Assembly (NCBI RefSeq): GCF_003052605.1
Contig: NZ_QASO01000018.1
Span: 1-50,823 of the forward strand
From: Ectopseudomonas oleovorans
GTDB lineage: Bacteria > Pseudomonadota > Gammaproteobacteria > Pseudomonadales > Pseudomonadaceae
Reading direction: 5' to 3'
Length of the DNA: 50,823 nucleotides
The notes under the pieces were generated by a model. That model had not been told where the DNA came from and made no database searches. It saw nothing but the letters and a program-made list of their open reading frames with translations. Positions 8,702 to 16,965 of the stretch are shown piece after piece (position 1 is the first letter of the stretch; every line of letters begins with the position of its first letter). A program made the position numbers and the translations under genes.

Positions 8702-11185
8702 TCACGGCGCGGCCGGCTGGTCCTCGTTGCGATCCAGCGCCACCTGGCGAATCGACAGGCGAATCTCGGCCGGCAGCACGCGCTTGGCGGCGCCTTCGGC
8801 CAGTTCGCTAAGCAGCGGATGATGGCTGAGCTTGCCGGCCTCGTCCTGGCGCAGCACGCCCTGATCCAGCAGGCTCTGGATGAAGTGGCGGAACAGGCTC
8901 TTGTCGAAGAACTCCGGCGCATTCAGGCCATGCAGGATCGACAGGCGCTGGGCCATGACCGTGCACAGGTCTTCCAGATCCTCGGCGCTGATCGCGTTCT
9001 GCCCGGCGTTGAGCAGCAGGGCGATGGCCATGTAGAAGCGCTGCAGGGTCTGCGCCACCGAGCGTGACAGCAACGTCAGCAGCACGAACTGGCGCGAGCT
9101 CGGCGCCGGGCGCAGGTACACGTCGCCCTCGACCTTGAGCAGGCCCTGTTCGACGAAGGCCGTCAGCCATTGGTCGATCACGCCTTCCAGCTCGCTCTGC
9201 TCCCAGCGGATGAACAGCTCGGACTGCAGATAGGGATACAGCGCACCGGCGTAGCGCAGGATCTGCTCGCGGCTGATCCGCGCGCTGCTCTGGAAGAAGC
9301 TGGCCAGCAGCGCCGGCAAGGCGAAGATGTGCAGCACGTTGTTGCGGTAGTAGGTCATCAGGACGGCGTTCTGCTCGTCCAGATAGAGAATCTTGCCCAG
9401 CGCATCCTTCTGCTCGGCCAGCAGGTCCATGCCCTTGACGTGCTCGATCAGCGCCGCGCCGTCGCCGTCCGGCAAGGTAGTGTGCGGCGAGTAGGGCACC
9501 GCGCGCAGCAGGGCCAGGTACAGGTCGAGCACCCGCGCCAGGGCGCGGTCATCCAGGGCCAGCTTGCTGGTGGACAGCAGCGCCAGGGCCACCAGGTTGA
9601 CCGGGTTGATTGAGGCCGCCTCGTTGAGGTGGCGCGCCACCCGCTCGCCGAGGCGGTTGGTGGTGTCGTTGAGCCAGGCCGGGCGGTACTGCGGGGCCAA
9701 CTCCTGCTCACGCCAGCCGGGCTGCTGCTGGTCAAGGAATTCCGCCAGTTTGATCGGCTCGCCGAAGTTCACCGAGACCTGGCCGAAGCGCTGCTTGAGC
9801 GCGCCGAGCACCTTGAACAGGTCGAAGATCGATTCCTTCTTCTTGCTCGCGCCGCGCAGCTCGCCCAGGTAGGTGCGGCCCTCCAGCACCCGCTCGTAGC
9901 CGATGTACACCGGAACGAAGACGATGGGCAGGCGGTTGCTGCGCAGGAAGCTGCGCAGAGTGATGGCCAGCATGCCGGTCTTCGGCCGCAGCATGCGCCC
10001 GGTACGCGAGCGCCCGCCCTCGACGAAGTATTCGACCGGGAAGCCCTTACTGAACAGGGTGTGCAGGTATTCGTTGAACACCGCCGTATACAGCGGGTTG
10101 CCCTTGAAGGTGCGGCGCATGAAGAAGGCGCCGCCACGGCGCAGCAGGCCGCCAATCAGCGGCATGTTGAGGTTGATGCCGGCGGCGATATGCGGCGGCG
10201 TCAGGCCGTTGGTGAACAGCAGATAGGACAGCAGCAGGTAGTCGATATGGCTGCGGTGGCAGGGCACGTAGATCACCTCGTGACCCTGGGCGATATCGCG
10301 CACGCCTTCGATGTTGTGCACCTTGATGCCGTCGTAGATCTTGTTCCAGAACCAGCTCAAGACCAGTTCGAGGAAGCGGATCACCGTGTAGGTGTAGTCC
10401 GAGGCGATCTCGTTGCCGTAGCGCAGCGCCTGGGCTTCGGCCTTCTCCAGGCTGATCTTCTCGCGCTCGGCTTCCTCGGCAATCGCCTGGCGCACCAGCG
10501 GGGCGTGCACCAGGCCCTTGACCAGGTTGCGCCGGTGCGACACGTCCGGGCCGATCACCGCCGCCTTCTGGTTGCGGAAATGCACGCGCAGGATGCGATG
10601 GACCATGCGCAGGGTGCGCTCCTGGCCCTTGTCCTGCTCGACCAGCTCGCGCAGGTGAATCGGCGTGGAGAACTGCACGCGGGTCTTGCGCCCGAGAATC
10701 AGGATGCTCACCAGCCGGCGCAGGCGTCCGGTCACCGCCCAGCTGTCGGCGAACAGCAGTTTCCAGGGGCTGGTCTCGCGATCCGGCGACTGGCCCCAGA
10801 ACACGCTGACCGGCACGATCTGCGCATCGTCCACCGCGTGGCGGGAGAGGACGGCGATCACCCGATCCAGGGTCGGCGAGATGCCGCGCTTGTCCTGGCG
10901 GCCGAACCAGTCCGGCTCCGGCGTCAGGTAGAAGAAGGCCGCCGGCTCGACATGTTCCCCCACCGCCACCGGCAGCACCGGGCGCGGCAGGCCGGCCTTG
11001 GTGCACTCGCGGTCGACCACCGCCAGGTCGCTCACCGACGGCTGCTGCAGCACGTAGAACACCGGCTTGCTGCGGTCTAGCTTGAGGGTGAAGGCGGACT
11101 GGTTGATGGTTTCCGAGCGTACCCAGAGGTACAGCAGGCGGCGCAGCGCGCTAAAGGCCATGCGGCGGAAGGGGGAGCGGGTCAT
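8702..11185 (-). CDS. plsB: Glycerol-3-phosphate 1-O-acyltransferase PlsB
   Basis: Inner-membrane-associated enzyme that acylates sn-glycerol 3-phosphate at position 1 using acyl-ACP or acyl-CoA, the first committed step of phospholipid synthesis. The 827-residue protein starts [11 protein letters not shown] as in other Pseudomonas PlsB proteins; an upstream in-frame start would add 45 residues without similarity. The acyltransferase blocks are clear: HX4D in [34 protein letters not shown] and [10 protein letters not shown]. Conserved N- and C-terminal domains flank them. Only a weak AAGAG ribosome site precedes the ATG. It is a single-gene unit with a long leader containing a hairpin at 11261-11283. 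Confidence 0.95.
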   Translation of the reverse strand: MTRSPFRRMAFSALRRLLYLWVRSETINQSAFTLKLDRSKPVFYVLQQPSVSDLAVVDRECTKAGLPRPVLPVAVGEHVEPAAFFYLTPEPDWFGRQDKRGISPTLDRVIAVLSRHAVDDAQIVPVSVFWGQSPDRETSPWKLLFADSWAVTGRLRRLVSILILGRKTRVQFSTPIHLRELVEQDKGQERTLRMVHRILRVHFRNQKAAVIGPDVSHRRNLVKGLVHAPLVRQAIAEEAEREKISLEKAEAQALRYGNEIASDYTYTVIRFLELVLSWFWNKIYDGIKVHNIEGVRDIAQGHEVIYVPCHRSHIDYLLLSYLLFTNGLTPPHIAAGINLNMPLIGGLLRRGGAFFMRRTFKGNPLYTAVFNEYLHTLFSKGFPVEYFVEGGRSRTGRMLRPKTGMLAITLRSFLRSNRLPIVFVPVYIGYERVLEGRTYLGELRGASKKKESIFDLFKVLGALKQRFGQVSVNFGEPIKLAEFLDQQQPGWREQELAPQYRPAWLNDTTNRLGERVARHLNEAASINPVNLVALALLSTSKLALDDRALARVLDLYLALLRAVPYSPHTTLPDGDGAALIEHVKGMDLLAEQKDALGKILYLDEQNAVLMTYYRNNVLHIFALPALLASFFQSSARISREQILRYAGALYPYLQSELFIRWEQSELEGVIDQWLTAFVEQGLLKVEGDVYLRPAPSSRQFVLLTLLSRSVAQTLQRFYMAIALLLNAGQNAISAEDLEDLCTVMAQRLSILHGLNAPEFFDKSLFRHFIQSLLDQGVLRQDEAGKLSHHPLLSELAEGAAKRVLPAEIRLSIRQVALDRNEDQPAAP

Positions 11186-11699
11186 ACGGACTCTTGAACA
11201 GTTAAACGAGCGGATGCTCGGGAAGGGCGCTAGTGTGCCGCAAGCCGCATATGGCGGGCAAAAAACTTCCGGGAGAAGTTTTTGACGTCGCTCCGCGACG
11301 GCCCTTGAGGTGGCCGCCATGGATGGCAGGACACAAAAACTCTCGCGTCCAGGCGGTCAGCCCGGCCAGCATGCAGGCAGCGTATGACGAAAAAACGGTC
11401 GATGACTCAGCACCCGTTGATCAACAGAACCGTAAAGCGGGTCTCGGGTTCCCGATCAGAATGCCGAGTCAGACTGACCCGATGGTGCGGATCGCCTCCT
11501 GACCTGCTGGTTGCGTTGGTGTACCGGGTAGGAGCGAGCTCTGCTCGCGAAGCTTTTGTGCTTGAGGATTCGCGAGCAGAGCTCGCTCCTACAGATGTCC
11601 TTGTACGGTGGGCGGGCGGCGATCCGCTTCAGCGTTGTAGGGTGGGCTTCAGCCCACCAAGTTGTGATTTCGCAATCCACTTGCTGCAACGCGAACCCC
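11186..11699. repeat. plsB upstream gap with hairpin and repeats
   Basis: The 514 bases between plsB and the EamA gene contain no credible gene. They hold a stem-loop at 11261-11283 (arms AAAAACTTC and GAAGTTTTT, 5-base loop) in the plsB leader; a perfect inverted repeat with 24-base arms at 11528-11551 and 11569-11592 (GTAGGAGCGAGCTCTGC...); and a shorter GGGTGGGCTTCAGCCCACC palindrome at 11640-11659. The rest is unassigned. Confidence 0.7.
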
Positions 11700-12542
11700 T
11701 CACGCCAACTTCATCACCACCACACCGGCCGCGATCACCGCGCACGCCACGAGGCGAATCGGTCGCAACCTCTCCTTGAGCAACACCACCCCCAGCAGCA
11801 CGGCAAACACCACGCTGGTCTCGCGCAGGGCCGAAACCAATGCCACCGGCGCCTGGGTCATGGCCCAGATAACGATGGTGTAGGCTGCCATCGACATCGC
11901 CCCGCCAGCCAGCCCGCCACGCCAGTGCGGGCCCAGCTGCAGGAAGGCGCGCGGCCCACGGCTGATGGCCAATACCACCGCCATCACCACGCCGTTGACG
12001 GTGAACAGCCACAGCGAATAACTCAGCGCATCGCCATTGCTACGCGCGCCCATGGCATCGCTGAGGGTGTAGCCGGCGATGAACAGCGCCGTCATCAACG
12101 CACAGCCCAGCATCGCCCCTTGCGGCGCCTTGTGCTGCCCGCCGCGCAGCGCCATCAGCCAGATGCCCAGCACCAACACCAGCAAACCCAGCAACTGCAG
12201 GGCACCGAGCCCGTCATGCAATAACAGCAGTGACAGCAAGGCGACCATCAGCGGCGAGCTGCCCCGCGCAATCGGATAGACCTGGCCCAGGTCGCCGTAC
12301 TGGTAGGCGCGGGCGAGAAAGAAGTTGTAGCCGATATGCAGCAACGCCGACAGCGCGATCCACGGCCAGGCCGAGGCTTGCGGCAGCGCCACCAGCGGCA
12401 GGGCGCAGAGCGCCACCAGGCCAGCACCGATCTGGATCAGCGTGGCGGTGAGGAAGCGATCCAGACCAATCTTGAGCAGAGCGTTCCAGCCGGCATGCAG
12501 GGCAGCGGCGGCGATGACGGCGAGAAAGACCGTGGTTTCCAA
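11700..12542 (-). CDS. EamA/DMT-superfamily transporter
   Basis: A 280-residue inner-membrane protein with ten predicted helices arranged as two EamA repeats of five, the drug/metabolite transporter fold. The repeats are visible as YPIARGSSPLMVALLS in the first half and SALRETSVVFAVLLGVVLLKERL in the second. Substrate cannot be told from sequence; relatives export amino acids, nucleosides or other metabolites. Translation probably starts at TTG 12540-12542 with GAGG six bases upstream; no ATG near the first helix fits better. It stands alone, divergent from the diguanylate cyclase across a 289-base gap. Confidence 0.85.
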   Translation of the reverse strand: METTVFLAVIAAAALHAGWNALLKIGLDRFLTATLIQIGAGLVALCALPLVALPQASAWPWIALSALLHIGYNFFLARAYQYGDLGQVYPIARGSSPLMVALLSLLLLHDGLGALQLLGLLVLVLGIWLMALRGGQHKAPQGAMLGCALMTALFIAGYTLSDAMGARSNGDALSYSLWLFTVNGVVMAVVLAISRGPRAFLQLGPHWRGGLAGGAMSMAAYTIVIWAMTQAPVALVSALRETSVVFAVLLGVVLLKERLRPIRLVACAVIAAGVVVMKLA

Positions 12543-12831
12543 GGCGGGCCTCGAAGACAGGCGGTTATCGAAGAAATTGAGCAGGAGCCGTGCGGATGCC
12601 GCTCGACTCGACGTGACGTGGCTGAGGCGCCGTGTCGGTCGTCAGTCTGGCGCAAGCTCGATTTTCGGCCAAAACCCGTTACCGCATGATGGCAGCACAG
12701 TGGCGCAACAATGCCTATGATTCAACGCAAGGCGATGGATCACGCTCTGCGACGCTGAACCAAAGGGCAACAGACCCTGGCCCCGACAGCTAGAAAACAG
12801 CCCGCCCGTGAAAGGCTTGGAGAACAAGGCG

Positions 12832-14709
12832 ATGACCCCGCCCAGCACGCCGATTGACGCGCATGACGCCGTCGCTCGACACCCTCGAATCGCAACACCC
12901 TTGAACCTGCTTATCGTTCTGGCGAGTGTATTCGTTGCCGTTGTCTGGCTGATCACCCTGCAACGCATCGCCTTCGAACGTGAGCAGGCGCTGACTGCGG
13001 AAATGAAAGCCAACTCCAGTCTGGCCATCGCTTTCGAGCAGCAGGTGTTCCGCGCGCTGAAGGCGGCCGAGCAGGTGGCGGCTTTCGTGCGCGAGCAGTA
13101 CCGCCGGCAGGGTAAGGCCATCGACCTGCGCCGCTGGGTCGAGGAGGGCATAATCCGCGAGGAGATGTTCACCATCGTCAGCGTGGTGGACGAGCAGGGC
13201 GATATCGTCAGCAGTAGCCAGGACACTGGCCCGGTCAACTACGCCGACCGCGAGTTCTTCACGGCGCAGCGCGATGCCCGTATCGATCACCTGTTCATCA
13301 ATCAGCCGGTACTCGGGCGGGTTTCCGGGCGTTGGCTGATCCCCATGTCGCTGCGTATCGAGCGCGATGACGGCAGCTTCGCCGGCGTCGTGGTGATGGC
13401 CGTGCGTCCAGAGGACGTCACGCGTTTCTTCCAGCAGGTCGATCTGGGCCCGCAGGGGCTGTTGGAGCTTGCCGGCCTCGACGGCGTGATACGTGCGCGC
13501 AAGATCGGCGCACGTAGCGAATTTGGCCTGGGTGCCGAGTCGCTGGCCTGGTTCCAGCGGCAAAAGCTGCACGGCGCCGATGATTTCCACGACAGTGGCG
13601 AGGGGCTCGATGGCGTCGCCCGTATCGTCAGCTACCGCACCATGACCGGTTATCCACTGATGATTACCGTGGCCACCGCCTATGACGAGGAGATGGGCAC
13701 GACCTTGCAGCGGCGCTCCACCTACCTGATGGCCGCAGTCGGCGTCACCCTGGTGGTCATGCTGTTCGTTGGCCTGCTGGCGCTGATGCTGGTTCGCCAA
13801 CGTGCGGCCACCGATGCCCTGCAAGGCAGCGAAGCGCTGTTTCGCGCCACCTTTCACCAGGCGGCCATGGGTATCGCCCACATCAGCCCCGAGGGTCGGA
13901 TACTGCGGGTCAACGAGAAATTCGCGCGCATGCTGGGGCGCCCGCCCGAGGCGCTGCAAGGCGCCAACATTTTCGACCTGAGCGACGCCGAAGTAGCTGC
14001 CGCCGCCCGCAGCTTTCTGAGTGAGCAACTGGTCAGCGAGGCTCGTGCGCTTTCCCCGGAAATCGAGAAAACCTATCGGCGTGAGGATGGCTCGCTGATC
14101 TGGGTATGCGAGGCCTCGAGCGTCGTCCGCAACCGCCATGGTCACCCGGAGTTCCTGGTGCTGGTCACGCAGGACATCACCGAGCGCAAGCACCTGGAAG
14201 CGCGCCTATGTCATGACGCCGAGCATGACGCCCTCACCGGGTTGGCCAACCGCGTCAGGTTCCACCAGCGACTCGACCAGGCGCTGGAGTCCGTGCGCGA
14301 CCAGCAGCTGTGCGCCGTGCTCTATATCGACCTGGATGGATTCAAGGAAATCAACGACCGCCACGGTCATACGGCCGGCGATAGCCTGCTGCAGATGGCC
14401 GCCAGGCGGCTGGAAGGTTGTGTGCGCAGCACCGACACGGTCGCACGCTTCGGCGGTGATGAGTTCGGCATCGTCCTCGGCAATCTGCACGGCAGTCAGG
14501 AGTGCGAGACCGTGGCGCTCAAGGTTCTGGATGTGCTGGCCAAGCCGTTCGATCTGGACGGCTGCATGGTGCGGATATCGGCGAGCGTGGGCGCCGCTCT
14601 GTTTCCGCTGCACGCTGAAGGCGGCCAGGACCTGCTGAAACGTGCGGACCAGGCCATGTACGCGGCCAAGCACGCGGGCAAGAACCGCTTTCACAGGGCT
14701 GAAGGATAG
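12832..14709 (+). CDS. Membrane-bound PAS-GGDEF diguanylate cyclase
   Basis: A 625-residue sensor enzyme predicted to make cyclic di-GMP. Order: membrane helix at about 24-43; periplasmic Cache/PDC sensor region to about 290; second helix at about 295-320; PAS domain at about 335-455 (FHQAAMGIAHISPEGRILRVN); GGDEF domain from about 460. The active motif is intact (GGDEF at 541-545), and an RxxD sequence sits five residues before it (RSTD, 532-535), so product inhibition at an I-site is likely. No EAL domain follows. The ATG at 12832 has GGAG nine bases upstream; a GTG at 12808 is possible but lacks a site. The ligand is unknown. No operon partner is seen. Confidence 0.9.
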   Translation: MTPPSTPIDAHDAVARHPRIATPLNLLIVLASVFVAVVWLITLQRIAFEREQALTAEMKANSSLAIAFEQQVFRALKAAEQVAAFVREQYRRQGKAIDLRRWVEEGIIREEMFTIVSVVDEQGDIVSSSQDTGPVNYADREFFTAQRDARIDHLFINQPVLGRVSGRWLIPMSLRIERDDGSFAGVVVMAVRPEDVTRFFQQVDLGPQGLLELAGLDGVIRARKIGARSEFGLGAESLAWFQRQKLHGADDFHDSGEGLDGVARIVSYRTMTGYPLMITVATAYDEEMGTTLQRRSTYLMAAVGVTLVVMLFVGLLALMLVRQRAATDALQGSEALFRATFHQAAMGIAHISPEGRILRVNEKFARMLGRPPEALQGANIFDLSDAEVAAAARSFLSEQLVSEARALSPEIEKTYRREDGSLIWVCEASSVVRNRHGHPEFLVLVTQDITERKHLEARLCHDAEHDALTGLANRVRFHQRLDQALESVRDQQLCAVLYIDLDGFKEINDRHGHTAGDSLLQMAARRLEGCVRSTDTVARFGGDEFGIVLGNLHGSQECETVALKVLDVLAKPFDLDGCMVRISASVGAALFPLHAEGGQDLLKRADQAMYAAKHAGKNRFHRAEG

Positions 14710-14765
14710 GGCTGATGATGGCCTGAACGGCCATCGCCGGATCTTCGCCTGAATACCTGTGACGG

Positions 14766-15176
14766 TTACTGGACCGCGACAAGCTGAGTCGAAACGCCCT
14801 GTTCGCCAGCCACCAGCAGCTGCCTGCGCCATTTCCACTCCAGCATGCCCAGGCCTGCGACGGATGCAGCCTCGCCGAGCACATGACAAAGCCCCGGTAG
14901 CGTCATGAGCGGGGCAAAGATCGTAGCGATGCCAAGGCATGCCAACGCCCAGAGTCCGTTGGCCACTGCCAGCAGCTTGATTAGCGCTTCGGCGCGTCGC
15001 AGGCGAATCGCCAGCGAAATGGAAAAGCAGGCGTAGGCGATATTGACCGCGCCGATGAAGCTCAGCAGCTCGCCGGGCAGGGCATACCAGCCGCTCAACC
15101 AGGGGGCCAGCAACAGAACCACAACGCCCGCGCTCGCAGCGGCCATGCAGTCCAACCAGAGGAGATGCCTGATCAT
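14766..15176 (-). CDS. Four-helix membrane protein of unknown function
   Basis: A 136-residue protein with four predicted membrane helices (around VVVLLLAPWLSGW, LLSFIGAVNIAYACFSIS, LLAVANGLWALACLGI and LCHVLGEAASVAGLGML). I do not recognise the family with confidence. The start ATG at 15174-15176 is set by a near-perfect ribosome site AGGAGGTGA eight bases upstream; a GTG further up overlaps that site and is unlikely. It is transcribed toward the diguanylate cyclase and ends 56 bases from it. Its other neighbour is repeat debris and the hvf remnant. Confidence 0.75.
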   Translation of the reverse strand: MIRHLLWLDCMAAASAGVVVLLLAPWLSGWYALPGELLSFIGAVNIAYACFSISLAIRLRRAEALIKLLAVANGLWALACLGIATIFAPLMTLPGLCHVLGEAASVAGLGMLEWKWRRQLLVAGEQGVSTQLVAVQ

Positions 15177-15507
15177 TTGAATCACCTCCTACCGTGCGGT
15201 GGATGTTTCTGTGTCTGTGGGAGAGGCTTTCTGCTCTGGCATCCTGCTTCGCTCTACCTCCTGCGTCCATGCAGTCGTAGCCGCGATTGCTGGCGAGCAA
15301 AGCGCCCCCGGATTTCATCCGGATATGGGCTACGAGAAATCTTATTGGCCCGCTGTAACGCCCGCATCCCTGCCTCGTCCATTGCTGCGAGGGCGCCAAC
15401 CTGGCGCCGTATTCGAAACCGATGGAGAGATGCCAATACCCTGACTGCCACCTAGGGTCTTTTGCCGTTTCGACGCGGCCGTGCGCGAAACGGCAACAGA
15501 CCCTAGG
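15177..15507. repeat. Repeat debris and a near-perfect inverted repeat
   Basis: No gene is supported. The stretch has a 35-base unit at 15238-15272 that recurs in reverse orientation at 21962-21996 with two or three changes, then an ATCCGG-type palindromic unit at about 15302-15335. At 15451-15472 and 15486-15507 is an inverted repeat with 22-base arms differing at one position (CCTAGGGTCT...AGACCCTAGG). The right arm ends exactly where similarity to HvfA begins. A shorter relative (GGCAACAGACCCT) occurs at about 12767-12779. Confidence 0.65.
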
Positions 15508-15665
15508 GCGCTGCACTGCCGAGTTACATGGCGTTCACTGCCCACGCCACCAGCATCCCCTTCGCTGAGCAGGAACTGGCCGGCGGCTACAGCCTGACCG
15601 CTGCCGAGAAGGCGCAGGAAGGCTCCCGTATTGAAGGCACGTGCAGTGGCGATAAGAACGAGTAA
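15507..15665 (+). pseudogene. hvfA remnant (RiPP metallophore precursor), 5'-truncated
   Basis: Read from the end of the inverted repeat, this frame gives the end of a signal peptide (GAAL...MAFTAHA) followed by SIPFAEQELAGGYSLTAAE, KAQEGSRIEGTCSGDKNE and stop. The pattern NPFxxxELxxGYxL followed by Lys/Gly/Glu/Cys-rich EGKCG-like repeats is characteristic of HvfA (bufferin-type oxazolone/thioamide) precursors. Here the signal peptide start is missing, an in-frame TAG lies just upstream, and only one Cys remains of the expected repeated Cys motifs, so it is degenerate. A ribosome site and the next fragment follow after 19 bases, as in an hvfAB operon. Recognition is from memory of the family; confidence is moderate. 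Confidence 0.55.
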
Positions 15666-15684
15666 GGGCGCCGGGAGGACTGAT

Positions 15685-15876
15685 ATGCCATTGGCAAACC
15701 TCACCGGTGCCGGCCGTGGCTGCGCCGTGGCGCTTTTCATCAGCGGGGCAGGGCGATGGTTGAGTCTCGACTACTGGCTGGCACGGCGTTTCCGGCCATA
15801 TCGCGCTAGCCCAGCGGATTATCCCGGCGCCGGCTCTCGCGAAACTCGCCCGGCGTCTGCCCGGTCCAGCTCTTGA
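15685..15876 (+). pseudogene. hvfB start fused to DoxX (hvfD) end: deletion scar
   Basis: An ATG with the ribosome site GGGAGGA begins MPLANLTGAG, which looks like the start of an HvfB (DUF692/MNIO) enzyme, whose first conserved block is GAGLGLRR. After ten residues the similarity changes to ALFISGAGRWLSLDYWLARR, which matches the typical C-terminal end of DoxX-family proteins such as HvfD (GPGRLSLDHxLARR). The simplest reading is a deletion of most of hvfB, all of hvfC and most of hvfD. The frame continues to 15876 into the end of the AraC gene on the other strand; the last ~25 codons are probably meaningless. Confidence 0.5.
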
Positions 15877-16840
15877 AACTGCGGTGGAACGAGCGTGATT
15901 CGGTGAAACCGAGATAACAGGCAATGTCCTGAATCGCCAGGTCGCTGCGCAGCAGGTAATGCTCGGCCAGTTCCTGACGCAGCTCGTCGAGTATCTGCTG
16001 ATAGCTGGTGCCGGCCTGCTGCAGGTGGCGCTGCAGGGTGCGCACGGTCATGTCGAATTTCTCCGCCACCCGTTCCTTGCGCGGCAGGCCGTCCTTGAGC
16101 AGCAGGCGCAGGGCGTTCTTCACCCGGCGCGGCAGCGGCTCGTTGTCGTCCAGCCCGGCCATCAGGGTAAGGGCATGTTCTTCCAGGGTGCGCAGCAGGT
16201 TGGCATCGGCCTGGCGCAGCGGCACGCCAAGGTAGTCCAGCGGCACCAGCAGGGCGTTGCAGGGCTGTTCGAACCGCACCGGGCAGCCGAACAGCTGCTG
16301 GTATTCGGCCAGGTCGGTGGCGGCCGGTTGCGCGTGTTCGAACCACACCTCACGCGGTGAATGCTCGGAGTCGGCGATCCAGCGGGCATACAGCAGCCAG
16401 GAGGCGAGCACGTTCTCGACCATATGGCGGCGCACGTCCGGCGCCTGATGGCGGCAGCTCCAGATCAGCCGCACGTGATCCTCAGCCGCCTCGATACGGC
16501 TGGTGCCCATGTCGCCCACCAGTTTCTCGTAGGGCACGATGCGGCCCATGGCTTCGCCCAGGGTGGCGCAGTTCATGGCGATGTAGCCGAGCACGCTCCA
16601 CGAGCCGGGCTGGACGAAACGCGCCGAGTGCAGGCCGAACAGGGGGTCGCCGGACACCTCGATCAGATGCGCCAGCAGGCGCTCATGCACCTCGCTGGGC
16701 ATCCGCTTGCCATTGTCGGCCAGATCCTGCGCCTGGACACCGGCTGCCGCGAGCGCACGGTCGATATCCAGACCGAGCTGTTCGGCCTGGCGCAGGTACT
16801 TGAGCAGGGCGGGAACCGAGGTATAGCCGAGGTTTTCCAT
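15806..16840 (-). CDS. AraC-family transcriptional regulator (Arabinose_bd type)
   Basis: A 344-residue regulator with an N-terminal ligand-sensing domain of the type annotated as arabinose-binding-like (residues about 20-210) and a C-terminal pair of helix-turn-helix motifs (about 240-335). The second HTH is clear: LAIQDIACYLGFTESRSFHR, followed by SFKSWTGQTPGEFR. It is divergent from the FAD oxidase-GlpD-FGGY kinase genes across 125 bases and is the obvious candidate to control them. The inducer is unknown; the domain class also serves regulators such as OruR-like and virulence activators. In P. aeruginosa I recall the same arrangement at PA3027-PA3024. Confidence 0.88.
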   Translation of the reverse strand: MENLGYTSVPALLKYLRQAEQLGLDIDRALAAAGVQAQDLADNGKRMPSEVHERLLAHLIEVSGDPLFGLHSARFVQPGSWSVLGYIAMNCATLGEAMGRIVPYEKLVGDMGTSRIEAAEDHVRLIWSCRHQAPDVRRHMVENVLASWLLYARWIADSEHSPREVWFEHAQPAATDLAEYQQLFGCPVRFEQPCNALLVPLDYLGVPLRQADANLLRTLEEHALTLMAGLDDNEPLPRRVKNALRLLLKDGLPRKERVAEKFDMTVRTLQRHLQQAGTSYQQILDELRQELAEHYLLRSDLAIQDIACYLGFTESRSFHRSFKSWTGQTPGEFRESRRRDNPLG

Positions 16841-16965
16841 GGATTATTCTTGTTCTGCGATGCCTGTCTTGATTGGCGATAGCGCTTGTCCCGATTCGAC
16901 AGTGACGGAAATCGGCGGCTGGCTAGTATAGGCAGCCATAAGTGCTGATCGGAATGGGGGATGCG
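16841..16965. promoter_or_regulatory. Divergent control region, AraC regulator / FAD oxidase cluster
   Basis: This 125-base gap must hold both promoters and probably the regulator's binding sites. I could not identify convincing direct repeats or a strong sigma-70 promoter by eye. Confidence 0.35.

Noticed and set aside
9629..11080. 483-codon plus-strand frame opposite plsB
   Set aside because: Shadow of plsB without domain features.
11233..11779. Open frames of 89 and 131 codons between plsB and the EamA gene
   Set aside because: They cross the inverted repeats and lack ribosome sites and similarity; treated as non-coding.
15165..15455. Small plus-strand open frames of 81-96 codons
   Set aside because: They run through repeat units (ASLYLL-type translation shared with the repeat at 21.9 kb) and have no family features.
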